Below are positions 1 through 7,338 of a stretch of 64,000 nt of DNA, in pieces. The notes beneath the pieces are model-generated. The model searched no databases. It was not told the origin of the DNA and saw only the letters and a program-made list of their open reading frames with translations. This stretch comes from Lachnocurva sp029100405. Lineage in GTDB: Bacteria > Bacillota > Clostridia > Lachnospirales > Lachnospiraceae. Both the position numbers and the translations under genes were made by a program. Position 1 is the stretch's first letter. Every line of letters starts with the position of its first letter. The DNA lies in NCBI GenBank assembly GCA_046263755.1, contig JBJYZC010000013.1:26002-90001 (forward strand), read 5' to 3'.

Positions 1-1
1 A

Positions 2-121
2 AAGGAAGACTGTGTAGACAATTTCCGTGAGACCATTGCCAAGGTCTATAAGGAACGCACCGGACTGGATTGCGAATTCTATATTGCAGATGCAAGTGAC
101 GGAGCCAGAAGGATCCAGTAA
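2..121 (+). CDS. galK: C-terminal end of a probable galactokinase (partial)
   Basis: The window opens inside an open frame of 39 codons that ends with TAA at 119-121. The tail reads like a GHMP-kinase C-terminus: a helix ending VYKERTGLDCEFYIADASDG followed by ARRIQ, which matches the usual galactokinase ending (a 'TG..' turn, an FYxAD strand, then a DGAR motif). Galactokinase phosphorylates galactose at C1 in the Leloir pathway. Only the tail is visible, so the active site cannot be checked; another GHMP kinase is possible. A repeat array follows directly, and a TATAGACC word lies just after the stop. Confidence 0.6.
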   Translation, partial: KEDCVDNFRETIAKVYKERTGLDCEFYIADASDGARRIQ

Positions 122-164
122 GGTATAGACCGGGCCCGATCCGAAGCTGGGTAGGGGATGAAAT

Positions 165-313
165 TATCGTAATATGACTTGTTTTTTTAAAACACGATAG
201 TAACAGATGATGTATTAGGGCAAAATATCGTAATACCAATGGCTTTCTATATTCCCGATAGTGAATTCTTGAATTTACTATCGGGAATATCTGTTTTTGC
301 TTCTATTACGATA
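165..313. repeat. Family B repeat array, first copy (61-bp period, continues to 2618)
   Basis: Forward units start with TATCG at 165 and 226, exactly 61 bp apart. A reverse unit ends with TTACGATA at 313. The centre is a perfect 13-bp stem at 249-261 and 278-290 (ATATTCCCGATAG and its complement). A fourth, reverse unit starts near 339 and is interrupted by the IS605 element; its other end is at 2591-2618. Each unit is about 36-38 bp with inverted TATCGTAA/TTACGATA tips. Nothing else was found between 122 and 345. Confidence 0.8.
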
Positions 314-353
314 AATTCAGTCTAGAACCGGAGTCGGACTATCTTGACATCCT

Positions 354-373
354 CCCACGACTCAAGTCGTGGG
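354..373. repeat. Subterminal hairpin of the IS605 element (tnpB side)
   Basis: A perfect 8-bp stem, CCCACGAC / GTCGTGGG, with a TCAA loop. Imperfect or perfect palindromes of this kind near the ends are what Y1 transposases recognise in IS200/IS605 elements. Confidence 0.75.
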
Positions 374-526
374 ATTCCTTAAGATAAAGTCAACATCACT
401 TATCCTTATAGAATAAGATATAGATGACCGTTTTTAGGTTTTACCGTCTATGCGGATTTCGATACAGAGTATCTAATCTCCAAGCCGGAAGGCTGATGTC
501 TGAACCTTTTGTATGCTCTATGGATC

Positions 527-2077
527 TTAAAAGCCAAAACACTGCTTCATGGATATATTGCTTTTCTTCATTTCCGATATAAGTTTATCTTGCCGTCTGA
601 CAAAACTGTCAAAGGTACTCATGCATTTATCCCTGTCGGGATGTGTGAATGTATCGTCTGTATTAAGTATCAGGAACGCACTATAAAGGTCTCTCTGTAC
701 GGTACGTCCATCTATGATCTTGGTTCTCTGCGATAGTGGGGCCTTAGCACAGGTATCCGTACTATGGTCATACTGGCTCGCTTTATAGTCTTTCGTCGCT
801 ATCTTTGTTACTGATCCTCCATAAAGTAAGGCTTTCTGTTCCAGCAGACGTATAAATAGTGCCGGTGCCCTGTTGTTTAAGGATCGACCGTATCGTTTTT
901 TGCGCTTGTATTTATGTACCTGCTTTACAGAACCGTCTTTCGTTTTTACTTCAGAGATCCTGTCTGAGCGCTCAGTATCCTTTGACCTCTTCGCCAGTGC
1001 CTTATAATCCATATCTTCGATATAAAAGTCTCTGGCATCTTTTAGCAGTTTATTGACCAGCCCGCTGTGTGACTGCTTTATATAATCCGACCGTACGCGG
1101 TACAGATTTTTGAGCCTGTTCCTCCGTCTGATATAAGTCTTTGAGAACTTCCATCTGTCAGGATTGCTTTTGTCTATCGTACCGTCAGGATTGTATTTAT
1201 CCGGGTTCGAGGCTCTTTTTGAAAGATCCATATGATACTGGGTATCTACGATCTCTTTGTTATACTTACCGATATCAGGAGCCAACTCCTCAAGATATAC
1301 GTCTTCATCTGATACTGCTGCCATGGTGGATACCCCCGGGTCTATACCGCAGGCCTTATTTCCGGCGGTCAGTTTCTTTGGAGCCGGTCCTTTCAGGATG
1401 ACTACAATATAGTAGTGCCAGCCGTTCGGGAACATCCGGCGTTTGACATCGCAGTAGCTGATATCAGAAGAGAGTGCTTCATACACGTAGTCCATTGATG
1501 ACTTTTTAGGGCATTTCACCTTATACGTGTGGCCCATCCATACAGCGGAGAAGGTCTTCGTATCAAACCTCATACCGTTTTTCGTGGATTTCCCGCCTAT
1601 GGTATCAAAGTCCCTGTATTTTTTGAAGTGTACTGCCTTTCCGTCACTGAAAAGATACTTCTCTGCCGACTGCCATACACGGGTGGCTTCCTTTTGAACC
1701 TGCTGTGACGACAGGAGCTTATGATACTGTTTCGCACATTTTTTGATATATGACTGGAAACTGTATTCAGAAAACCCCATATCCTGCCGGATGATTTTCA
1801 TCCTGTCTGACAGGTTTTTCTTATAGGCCGTTTCTGCCTTGGAAAGTTTCTGTTTGACCTTGTGTTTTTTTAGAAATGCAGTATATTCTGTTCTTAGCTG
1901 CTGGTAGTCTTTATCATACTTCAGACGTATGAGGAGTTTTTGAGCATGCTTTACCAGTACGTTATGGATATGCGACAGGGCATGGAAGCTTTGGTCTATA
2001 AGATAACCTTCGTATTCAGCTGTATCAAGTCTTAAGCATACGGTATGCATAGGTTTTGATGTTTTCGTTCCCATCAT
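527..2077 (-). CDS. tnpB: TnpB (RNA-guided nuclease family) of the IS605 element
   Basis: 516 residues. The RuvC-type catalytic residues are present in the usual order: Asp246 in GIDPGV, Glu354 in FYIEDMDY and Asp463 in QRDLYSAFLI. TnpB proteins are RNA-guided DNA endonucleases that help IS200/IS605 elements persist. The zinc-ribbon stretch between the second and third motifs (about 432-460) has a single Cys (443) where most TnpBs have four, so this copy belongs to a zinc-less subgroup or has lost the ribbon. The long basic N-terminal part (40-140) is predicted helical. tnpA ends 3 bp upstream, so the two are probably co-transcribed. The frame is intact. Confidence 0.85.
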   Translation of the reverse strand: MMGTKTSKPMHTVCLRLDTAEYEGYLIDQSFHALSHIHNVLVKHAQKLLIRLKYDKDYQQLRTEYTAFLKKHKVKQKLSKAETAYKKNLSDRMKIIRQDMGFSEYSFQSYIKKCAKQYHKLLSSQQVQKEATRVWQSAEKYLFSDGKAVHFKKYRDFDTIGGKSTKNGMRFDTKTFSAVWMGHTYKVKCPKKSSMDYVYEALSSDISYCDVKRRMFPNGWHYYIVVILKGPAPKKLTAGNKACGIDPGVSTMAAVSDEDVYLEELAPDIGKYNKEIVDTQYHMDLSKRASNPDKYNPDGTIDKSNPDRWKFSKTYIRRRNRLKNLYRVRSDYIKQSHSGLVNKLLKDARDFYIEDMDYKALAKRSKDTERSDRISEVKTKDGSVKQVHKYKRKKRYGRSLNNRAPALFIRLLEQKALLYGGSVTKIATKDYKASQYDHSTDTCAKAPLSQRTKIIDGRTVQRDLYSAFLILNTDDTFTHPDRDKCMSTFDSFVRRQDKLISEMKKSNISMKQCFGF

Positions 2078-2080
2078 AGA

Positions 2081-2482
2081 CTATGACCTCGTTTTCTGTG
2101 TCTCCACGTACCATTTGATGGTTTCAGAACTTACATTGCCTGCCGTACTGACAAAGTACGATCTTGTCCACAGGGAAGGCATCTTCTTAAGCTGGGGAAA
2201 CTCATCCCTTAGTGCATGGGAAGTCGCGCCTTTTATATATTTCAGGATATCCGGTATGGGCATCTGGGGATAGACACTTACAAACATGTGGACGTGATCG
2301 ACATGACATTCCATAGTGATGATGTCGATGTTCCTGCGTTTGCACTCCTGCCGTGTGAGTTCTTTAAACCTGTCCTCGACACCTGGTATGTTAAATATCT
2401 TTCTGCGGTATCTTGGACAGAATACGAGATGGTAGTTTATAAACGATACTGTTGTAGCTGTTCTTTTATATTGATTTTCCAT
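2081..2482 (-). CDS. tnpA: TnpA, Y1 HUH transposase of the IS200/IS605 family
   Basis: 133 residues, the normal size for this family. The HUH metal-binding motif is HVH in ECHVDHVHMF, and the catalytic tyrosine lies near the C-terminus in IKWYVETQ. The FCPRYRRKIF and YIKGATSH segments are also typical. The enzyme moves the element as single-stranded DNA using the subterminal hairpins. The pair with tnpB and both hairpins look intact, so the element may still be active. Confidence 0.93.
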   Translation of the reverse strand: MENQYKRTATTVSFINYHLVFCPRYRRKIFNIPGVEDRFKELTRQECKRRNIDIITMECHVDHVHMFVSVYPQMPIPDILKYIKGATSHALRDEFPQLKKMPSLWTRSYFVSTAGNVSSETIKWYVETQKTRS

Positions 2483-2549
2483 ATGTGTATATTATATATT
2501 GTTTTATACATAAAGTCAAGGGCAAAAAGGAAAAAAGGGCTATCATCCA

Positions 2550-2563
2550 ACGGTTAAAACCGT
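2550..2563. repeat. Subterminal hairpin of the IS605 element (tnpA side)
   Basis: A 6-bp stem ACGGTT / AACCGT around AA, 27 bp inside the predicted end of the element. Confidence 0.65.
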
Positions 2564-2590
2564 GGGCTTTCCCGCCCTAAATGTTCTGTA

Positions 2591-2618
2591 AAATCATAAA
2601 ATGTTCTCCATTACGATA
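2591..2618. repeat. Remainder of a family B unit cut by the IS605 element
   Basis: About 28 bp ending in ATTACGATA, matching the 3' three-quarters of a reverse family B unit such as the one ending at 52326. The missing first part (CTATCTT) lies at 339-345 on the other side of the element. Confidence 0.7.
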
Positions 2619-2912
2619 AGCACAGGCCTTGATGATTCTAATATCAAGTGACAGTGCATTTGACCATAAAGTGACATGGCATTAGACATCAAATTTGCAC
2701 AGAATTCAATCATTCACGCACGAACCAGAACAAAAACAGAGAAATCATATTGTTACTCTATGAAAACTACCAAAAACAACTTGTGGCATTACCACGAAAA
2801 TAAGAAAAGAATTAAAGTTTAATTGCCAGAATCACGCCTTTGTGATATATTTAACAAGCACTGGTAATACCACAGAGTGAAATACCAGGGACTCTGGTGA
2901 GCTCGACGGCTT
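2619..2912. other. Non-coding stretch between IS605 and tandem repeats
   Basis: I see no gene here. The sequence is AT-rich, with scattered GTGACA words near 2650 and 2671 and no convincing terminator or promoter. It probably holds the upstream region of the oxidoreductase at 3161. Confidence 0.4.
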
Positions 2913-3000
2913 CGAAACCACGCGTAATCGAAACCACGCGTAATCGAAACCACGCGTAATCATAACCACGCGTCATCATAAACATGCGTAATCATAAATG
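2913..3000. repeat. 16-bp tandem repeat, five and a half copies
   Basis: The unit CGAAACCACGCGTAAT occurs three times exactly (2913, 2929, 2945), then twice with changes (2961, 2977) and once as an 8-bp fragment. Each copy contains an ACGCGT core. It lies 160-250 bp upstream of the oxidoreductase start. Confidence 0.95.
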
Positions 3001-3003
3001 GGA

Positions 3004-3091
3004 GTCAGAAGGTACTTTGGATACCTTCATCATTTCATGATTATAGTGTCAGAAGGTACTTTTGATACCCACGTCATTTCATGATTACAGT
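3004..3091. repeat. 44-bp tandem duplication upstream of the oxidoreductase
   Basis: Two copies (3004-3047 and 3048-3091) differ at a few positions and begin GTCAGAAGGTACTTT. A GTCA remnant follows. It sits 70 bp before the coding start, where operators or leader sequence would be expected. Confidence 0.95.
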
Positions 3092-3160
3092 GTCACTTGT
3101 CTGCATTTCGCCTGTGGGAAAACGAGAAACCAATGAAGTAAATGAGAGAGGTATGATACT

Positions 3161-5950
3161 ATGGCAGCAAAGGGAGATCCACATTATCCATTACGTCCGG
3201 AGTGTGCAAATGTTGACGAACCATTTCGCCAGCCTGTCGCAGATCTGGGCAAGCTGATCACTGACCGCATCCCGATCAAATTAGGGAAGCAGAAGATCAC
3301 AAAGGATGATCCGGAGTATTGGGCAGTTGCAAGACTATGCACAGACGAAGAAGCACGATTGGCTTTGAAGGTTTTTAAGAAGATCCGCAGTCCCAAGACA
3401 TTCGACCAGATCCAGAAGGCATCCGGAATCGAGGCCCAGAAACTGCAGGAGATGCTGGATCACATGTCCTGGACCGGGCTTCTGGAGTGGAACTATGAGA
3501 ATCCCAGGCATGAGAAGCAGTATGTCCTTCCTATGTTTGTTCCGGGATCCGGCGAGTTCTCCAATATGAATAAGGACCTGATCGAGGAGCATCCGGAAAT
3601 GGGTATGTTCTTCGAGCACATGACCCGTCTGCCTCTGGAGAAGGTGACGAAGATCGTTCCAGAGGGCGGTGCCGGTATCGGTATGCATGTCATTCCGGTC
3701 GAGAAGGCCATCGAAATGAATAATGAGGCCATTGGTGTCGAGAAGATCTCCCATTGGCTGGATAAATATGATGGAAAATATGCCAAGTCCCCCTGTTCCT
3801 GCCGCCGGTCCAGAAAGACCTATGGTGAGGGCTGCGGTGATGTCGAGGACGGCTGGTGTATCGCAGTCGGCGATATGGCAGATTATGTCGTAGAGACCAA
3901 TAAGGGCGGCGAGTATATCAGCAGAGAAGAGGCTCTTGAAATCTTCAAGAAGGGGGAAGAAAACGGATTCGTTCATCAGATTACCAATATCGATGGTGAG
4001 GACAAGATCTTTGCAATCTGTAACTGTAATGTGAATGTCTGCTATGCCCTCCGGACTTCTCTTCTTTTCAATACACCAAACCTTTCCCGGTCTGCTTATG
4101 TGGCCCGTGTCGAGAAGGACAAGTGTGTTGCCTGCGGACGCTGCGTGGAATTCTGCCCGGCAGGTGCCGTAAAGCTCGGTCAGAAGCTCTGTAAAAAGGA
4201 CGGCAGTGAGGTCGAATATCCGAAGCACGTGCTTCCGATCGATGCGGATCATTCCTGGGGAGAAGATGACTGGGATTGGGATTACCGCGACCATAACCGT
4301 GTAGAGGCTTACCGGACCGGAACTGCTCCCTGTAAGACCGCCTGTCCTGCCCACATCGCGATCCAGGGTTACCTGAAGATGGCAGCAGAGGGCCGTTATA
4401 CCGAGGCTCTGGCATTGATCAAGAAGAACAACCCGCTTCCTGCTATCTGCGGCCACATTTGTAACCGCCGCTGCGAGGACGCCTGCACCCGTGCTACTGT
4501 GGATGAGGCCATTGCAATCGATGAGGTCAAGAAGTTTATTGCCATGCATGACTTGAAGGCCGAGACCCGTTACATTCCGAAGAAGGTCATCCCCAGAGTA
4601 GACGGAGACTTCTCGGAGGATAAGGTCGCTATCATCGGCGCCGGTCCTGCCGGTCTGTCCTGTGCCTTCTATCTGGCAGAGAAAGGTTATAAGCCGACCG
4701 TATTTGAAAAGAATGAGAAAGCCGGCGGTATGCTGGTTTACGGTATTCCTTCCTTCAAGCTGGAGAAGGATGTCGTTCAGGCCGAGATCGACGTCATGAA
4801 GGAGATGGGCGTTGAAATAAAGACCGGAGTCGAAGTCGGTAAGGATATTACCCTGGATGAGCTTCGGAAGCAAGGCTACAAGGCTTTCTATATCGCTATC
4901 GGATGCCAGGGCGGCCGTAAGGTCGGCGTTCCGGGCGAAGATGCCGAGGGCGTTGTGACTGCTGTCGATTTCCTTCGTGAAGTCAATGCGAAGGAAGCTT
5001 ATGATGTCAAGGGCGATATCGTCGTTGTCGGCGGCGGAAATGTTGCCATCGACTGCTCCCGTGATGCTGTTCGTGTCGGTGCCGAAAAGGTAACCCAGCT
5101 CTGCCTGGAAACCAGAGATATCATGCCGGCATCGGATGAGGAAGTGAAGGAAGCCGAAGAAGACGGCGTAGAGATCAAATGCGGCTGGGGACCGAAGGAA
5201 ATCCTTACAGATGAGAAGGGCGAAGTTTCCGGTATCGTCTTCAAGAAGTGCCTGTCCGTAAAGGATGCAAACGGCCGTTTCAACCCGACCTACGATGAGA
5301 ATGACACGATTACCATTCCCTGCAGGCATGTCGTTCTGGCAGTTGGTCAGTCCATCGTCTGGGGCAATCTGCTGAACGGCGAGAAGGTAGAACTGGGACG
5401 AGGTAACGGCGCTCTGGCGGATCCCAAGACCTATCAGACTGCGCAGCCGGATATCTTCGTCGGAGGAGATGTCTACACCGGGCCTAAATTTGCCATCGAT
5501 GCCATTGCAGCAGGCAAAGAAGGCGCAATCTCCATCCATCGTTTCGTTCAGCCGGGCAGCAGCCTGACCATCGGCCGGAACCAGAATGATTATGTCGAGC
5601 TGGACAAGACGAATATTAAGATCGAGAGCTATGACAACAGCAAGCGTCAGATCCCGGCAAGAAGGGAGTCAGAGAAGCTGTCCTTCCGCGATTATCAGGA
5701 GGTCTTCACAGAGGCTCAGGTCAAGAAGGAAGCATCCCGCTGTCTGTCCTGCGGCGCATCGGTTGTCGATGAGAATCACTGCATCGGTTGTGGCGTCTGC
5801 ACGACCAAGTGCGAATTCGATGCCATCCATCTTTTCCGCGAGAACCCAAAGTGTTCTACCATGAGAAAGTCCGAGGACAAGATGAAGTACATTCTTCCTT
5901 ATGCTGCAAAGCAGGCCTTTAAAGTGAAGTTTGTCAATAAGAGAAAGTGA
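3161..5950 (+). CDS. Multi-cluster Fe-S/FAD NAD(P)-dependent oxidoreductase (GltD-like)
   Basis: 929 residues. An N-terminal winged-helix-like region (55-110) is followed by a Cys-rich segment (CSCRR at 212, CNCNVNVC at 288-294). A ferredoxin motif is at 322-333 (CVACGRCVEFCP). The GltD-type Fe-S helical domain follows (CKTACP at 391, CGHIC..RC..AC at 430-442). Then come an FAD Rossmann fold (GAGPAG at 493-498), a second NAD(P) fold (VVVGGGNVA) and a C-terminal ferredoxin domain (CIGCGVCTTKC). This architecture moves electrons between NAD(P)H and ferredoxin-type clusters in the cytoplasm; the partner is unknown. Start chosen after GAGAGG with normal spacing. hypA follows in the same direction, which may link it to hydrogen or formate metabolism. 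The last 40 bases are part of a 66-bp tandem duplication. Confidence 0.8.
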   Translation: MAAKGDPHYPLRPECANVDEPFRQPVADLGKLITDRIPIKLGKQKITKDDPEYWAVARLCTDEEARLALKVFKKIRSPKTFDQIQKASGIEAQKLQEMLDHMSWTGLLEWNYENPRHEKQYVLPMFVPGSGEFSNMNKDLIEEHPEMGMFFEHMTRLPLEKVTKIVPEGGAGIGMHVIPVEKAIEMNNEAIGVEKISHWLDKYDGKYAKSPCSCRRSRKTYGEGCGDVEDGWCIAVGDMADYVVETNKGGEYISREEALEIFKKGEENGFVHQITNIDGEDKIFAICNCNVNVCYALRTSLLFNTPNLSRSAYVARVEKDKCVACGRCVEFCPAGAVKLGQKLCKKDGSEVEYPKHVLPIDADHSWGEDDWDWDYRDHNRVEAYRTGTAPCKTACPAHIAIQGYLKMAAEGRYTEALALIKKNNPLPAICGHICNRRCEDACTRATVDEAIAIDEVKKFIAMHDLKAETRYIPKKVIPRVDGDFSEDKVAIIGAGPAGLSCAFYLAEKGYKPTVFEKNEKAGGMLVYGIPSFKLEKDVVQAEIDVMKEMGVEIKTGVEVGKDITLDELRKQGYKAFYIAIGCQGGRKVGVPGEDAEGVVTAVDFLREVNAKEAYDVKGDIVVVGGGNVAIDCSRDAVRVGAEKVTQLCLETRDIMPASDEEVKEAEEDGVEIKCGWGPKEILTDEKGEVSGIVFKKCLSVKDANGRFNPTYDENDTITIPCRHVVLAVGQSIVWGNLLNGEKVELGRGNGALADPKTYQTAQPDIFVGGDVYTGPKFAIDAIAAGKEGAISIHRFVQPGSSLTIGRNQNDYVELDKTNIKIESYDNSKRQIPARRESEKLSFRDYQEVFTEAQVKKEASRCLSCGASVVDENHCIGCGVCTTKCEFDAIHLFRENPKCSTMRKSEDKMKYILPYAAKQAFKVKFVNKRK

Positions 5951-6050
5951 TCCTTCGAAACATAGACCAGCCCCGGGCAGGTCTTTAAAGTGAAGTTTGT
6001 CAATAAGAGAAAGTGATCTTTCGAAACTTAGACCAGCCCCGGGCAGGCCT
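5911..6050. repeat. 66-bp tandem duplication spanning the oxidoreductase stop codon
   Basis: Copy 1 (5911-5976) contains the last 13 codons, the TGA stop and downstream DNA. Copy 2 (5977-6042) repeats all of it, including a dead copy of the C-terminal codons. A short third start follows at 6043. The period is 22 codons. Confidence 0.95.
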
Positions 6051-6069
6051 TGCTTTTCGGGGCTGGTCT
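6030..6069. terminator. Hairpin after the oxidoreductase gene
   Basis: AGACCAGCCCCG at 6030-6041 pairs with CGGGGCTGGTCT at 6058-6069, a 12-bp perfect stem. There is no strong T-run after it, so it may be a weak terminator or an mRNA end-stabilising stem. The right arm overlaps an AAATRTAGACC word (minus strand, 6065-6075). Confidence 0.6.
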
Positions 6070-6075
6070 ACATTT
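6065..6075 (-). repeat. AAATGTAGACC word in a terminator arm
   Basis: Minus-strand copy in the right arm of the hairpin at 6030-6069. Degenerate relatives (AAACATAGACC, AAACTTAGACC) lie in the duplicated DNA just upstream. Confidence 0.8.
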
Positions 6076-6100
6076 ATAAGATGGAAGAGAAGAGGTAAGT

Positions 6101-6493
6101 ATGCACGAGCTAGGCGTTGTCTTTAAGGTGATCGATAACTTAAAGGCGGTGGCCAAAGAAAATCAGGTTACGGAAATCTCAAGTGTCACCCTTGCCCTGG
6201 GTGAGGTATCGACGGTCATCCCCAAGTATCTGACCGATTGCTGGAAGTGGGCTGTCAAGAAGCAGGATCTCTTACGGGACTGCGAGCTTCGGATCAGCCG
6301 GATCCCGGCCATCACATATTGCGAGGATTGCGGCAAGACCTATTCCACCGTGCAGAGCGGTAAGATCTGCCCGTACTGCGGGAGCGACCATACCTATCTC
6401 ATTCAGGGGCAGGAATTTATGATCAAGGAGATCGAAGTTTTTGAGCCGGAAGATGAGGAAGAGCCGCATTCTATGCTTGCAGCGGATGTGTGA
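6101..6493 (+). CDS. hypA: HypA-type nickel metallochaperone
   Basis: 130 residues. It begins MHELGVV, with the His2 that binds nickel in HypA, and carries the zinc site Cys74-x2-Cys77...Cys90-x2-Cys93. HypA delivers nickel to [NiFe]-hydrogenase (or urease) precursors, usually with HypB. No hypB-F or hydrogenase gene is in the window, so the target is unknown. The C-terminal acidic tail (about 113-130) is longer than usual. It lies 150 bp after the Fe-S oxidoreductase and 33 bp before a GntR regulator, in the same direction. The start follows GAGAAGAGG. Confidence 0.85.
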   Translation: MHELGVVFKVIDNLKAVAKENQVTEISSVTLALGEVSTVIPKYLTDCWKWAVKKQDLLRDCELRISRIPAITYCEDCGKTYSTVQSGKICPYCGSDHTYLIQGQEFMIKEIEVFEPEDEEEPHSMLAADV

Positions 6494-6526
6494 AGAAGAT
6501 TTATATCAAGGGAAGCGAGACTTTAA

Positions 6527-7243
6527 ATGAAGATGGAACGTATCGAAGTTCCGACCCATAAGGAACTCTTTATTAAGAAGATGCAGGAAATGATCCTGTC
6601 CGGCGAACTGGAGCCGGGCTCCCGGATCCCGTCCGAGCGGGAACTGGCCGAAGGCATGGGAGTCAGCCGGACGGTCATTAATTCCGGGATTTCCACCCTG
6701 GTCGATCAGGGCTTTCTAAGGGTTCAGCCCCGTCAGGGGACTTTTGTCACGGATTACCGTCGGGAAGGGTCGCTGAAAACTTTCCGCGCGATTTTGGAAT
6801 TAAAAGGAGATATCCTATCGGATGAAGATATCCGATCCATTTTAGAGATCCGCTGGGGCTTGAGCCAGATCACCTTGAAGCATGCGATCGAGCGGGCCTC
6901 CGATGAGGAGATGGAGGGTTTGTCCGTCTGTCTGAATCATTTGAAGGAAGCAAAAACTCCGATGGAGGCAGCGGAAGCCAGTTTTGAATTCCAATGGAAT
7001 CTGTCCGTGATCGGGAAAAGTGATATCCTGACGGCCTTGATCGTTTCCTTCAAACCTGCCGTTATCACTCTCTGGCAGCGTTTCTGCCGGAAATACGGGA
7101 TGGAGGTCCTCTATCAGCACACGAAGAAGACTTACGACTTCCTGATCCGGCGCGATCTGGAAGGCTCTCTGGCCTGGCTGGAAACCTTCACGAAAGACTC
7201 CATATCCGGGAATTATACGGTTTACAATAGTGCAGATGAATAA
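6527..7243 (+). CDS. GntR-family transcriptional regulator (FadR/FCD type)
   Basis: 238 residues. The N-terminal winged helix-turn-helix is at about 10-75, with the diagnostic SERELAEGMGVSRT segment and G-F-L-R-V-Q-P-R-Q-G-T wing. The C-terminal half (90-230) is helical, like FCD effector domains, but the metal-binding histidines of many FCD proteins are not obvious. It probably senses an organic acid or sugar acid. It lies just downstream of hypA, so it may regulate its own block. The start could also be the second Met (6533). Confidence 0.85.
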   Translation: MKMERIEVPTHKELFIKKMQEMILSGELEPGSRIPSERELAEGMGVSRTVINSGISTLVDQGFLRVQPRQGTFVTDYRREGSLKTFRAILELKGDILSDEDIRSILEIRWGLSQITLKHAIERASDEEMEGLSVCLNHLKEAKTPMEAAEASFEFQWNLSVIGKSDILTALIVSFKPAVITLWQRFCRKYGMEVLYQHTKKTYDFLIRRDLEGSLAWLETFTKDSISGNYTVYNSADE

Positions 7244-7244
7244 G

Positions 7245-7338
7245 AAAAAGCCACCGGGATCCCCTGATATGTACCTTCTTTACCGGACCATGAAAAGTTC
7301 AGTAAGGCTTGTACATATCAGGCCCCGATGGCTTTTTT
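7245..7338. terminator. Long bidirectional terminator between GntR gene and coaBC
   Basis: Outer arms AAAAAGCCA (7246-7254) and TGGCTTTTT pair, and the stem continues inward through CTGATATGTAC and its complement GTACATATCAG near 7305-7321. A-run on one side and T-run on the other make it functional in both directions, which suits the convergent genes. Confidence 0.85.

Larger units (their letters stand above)
346..2590 (-). mobile_element. IS200/IS605-family element (tnpA + tnpB)
   Basis: The element carries tnpA and tnpB on the minus strand and has subterminal hairpins instead of terminal inverted repeats. One hairpin is at 354-373 (CCCACGAC, loop TCAA, GTCGTGGG); the other is at 2550-2563 (ACGGTT, AA, AACCGT). 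The ends are placed by extrapolating the 61-bp period of the repeat array it interrupts: the reverse unit expected to end at 374 ends at 2618, so the insert should be 2244 bp. Ends are uncertain by about 5 bp. No target duplication is seen, as expected for Y1 transposition. Upstream non-coding sequence 374-526 lies inside the element. Confidence 0.8.

Noticed and set aside
2081..2482. TnpA as a REP-associated (RAYT) transposase responsible for the family A or B repeats
   Set aside because: It is paired with tnpB inside its own hairpin-bounded element and its end hairpins do not resemble the repeat units. The element inserted into a pre-existing family B array.
3335..5539. Long minus-strand open frame (734 codons) opposite the Fe-S oxidoreductase
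   Set aside because: No recognisable domain, no ribosome site, and the plus strand encodes a clear multi-domain enzyme; it is a codon-bias shadow.
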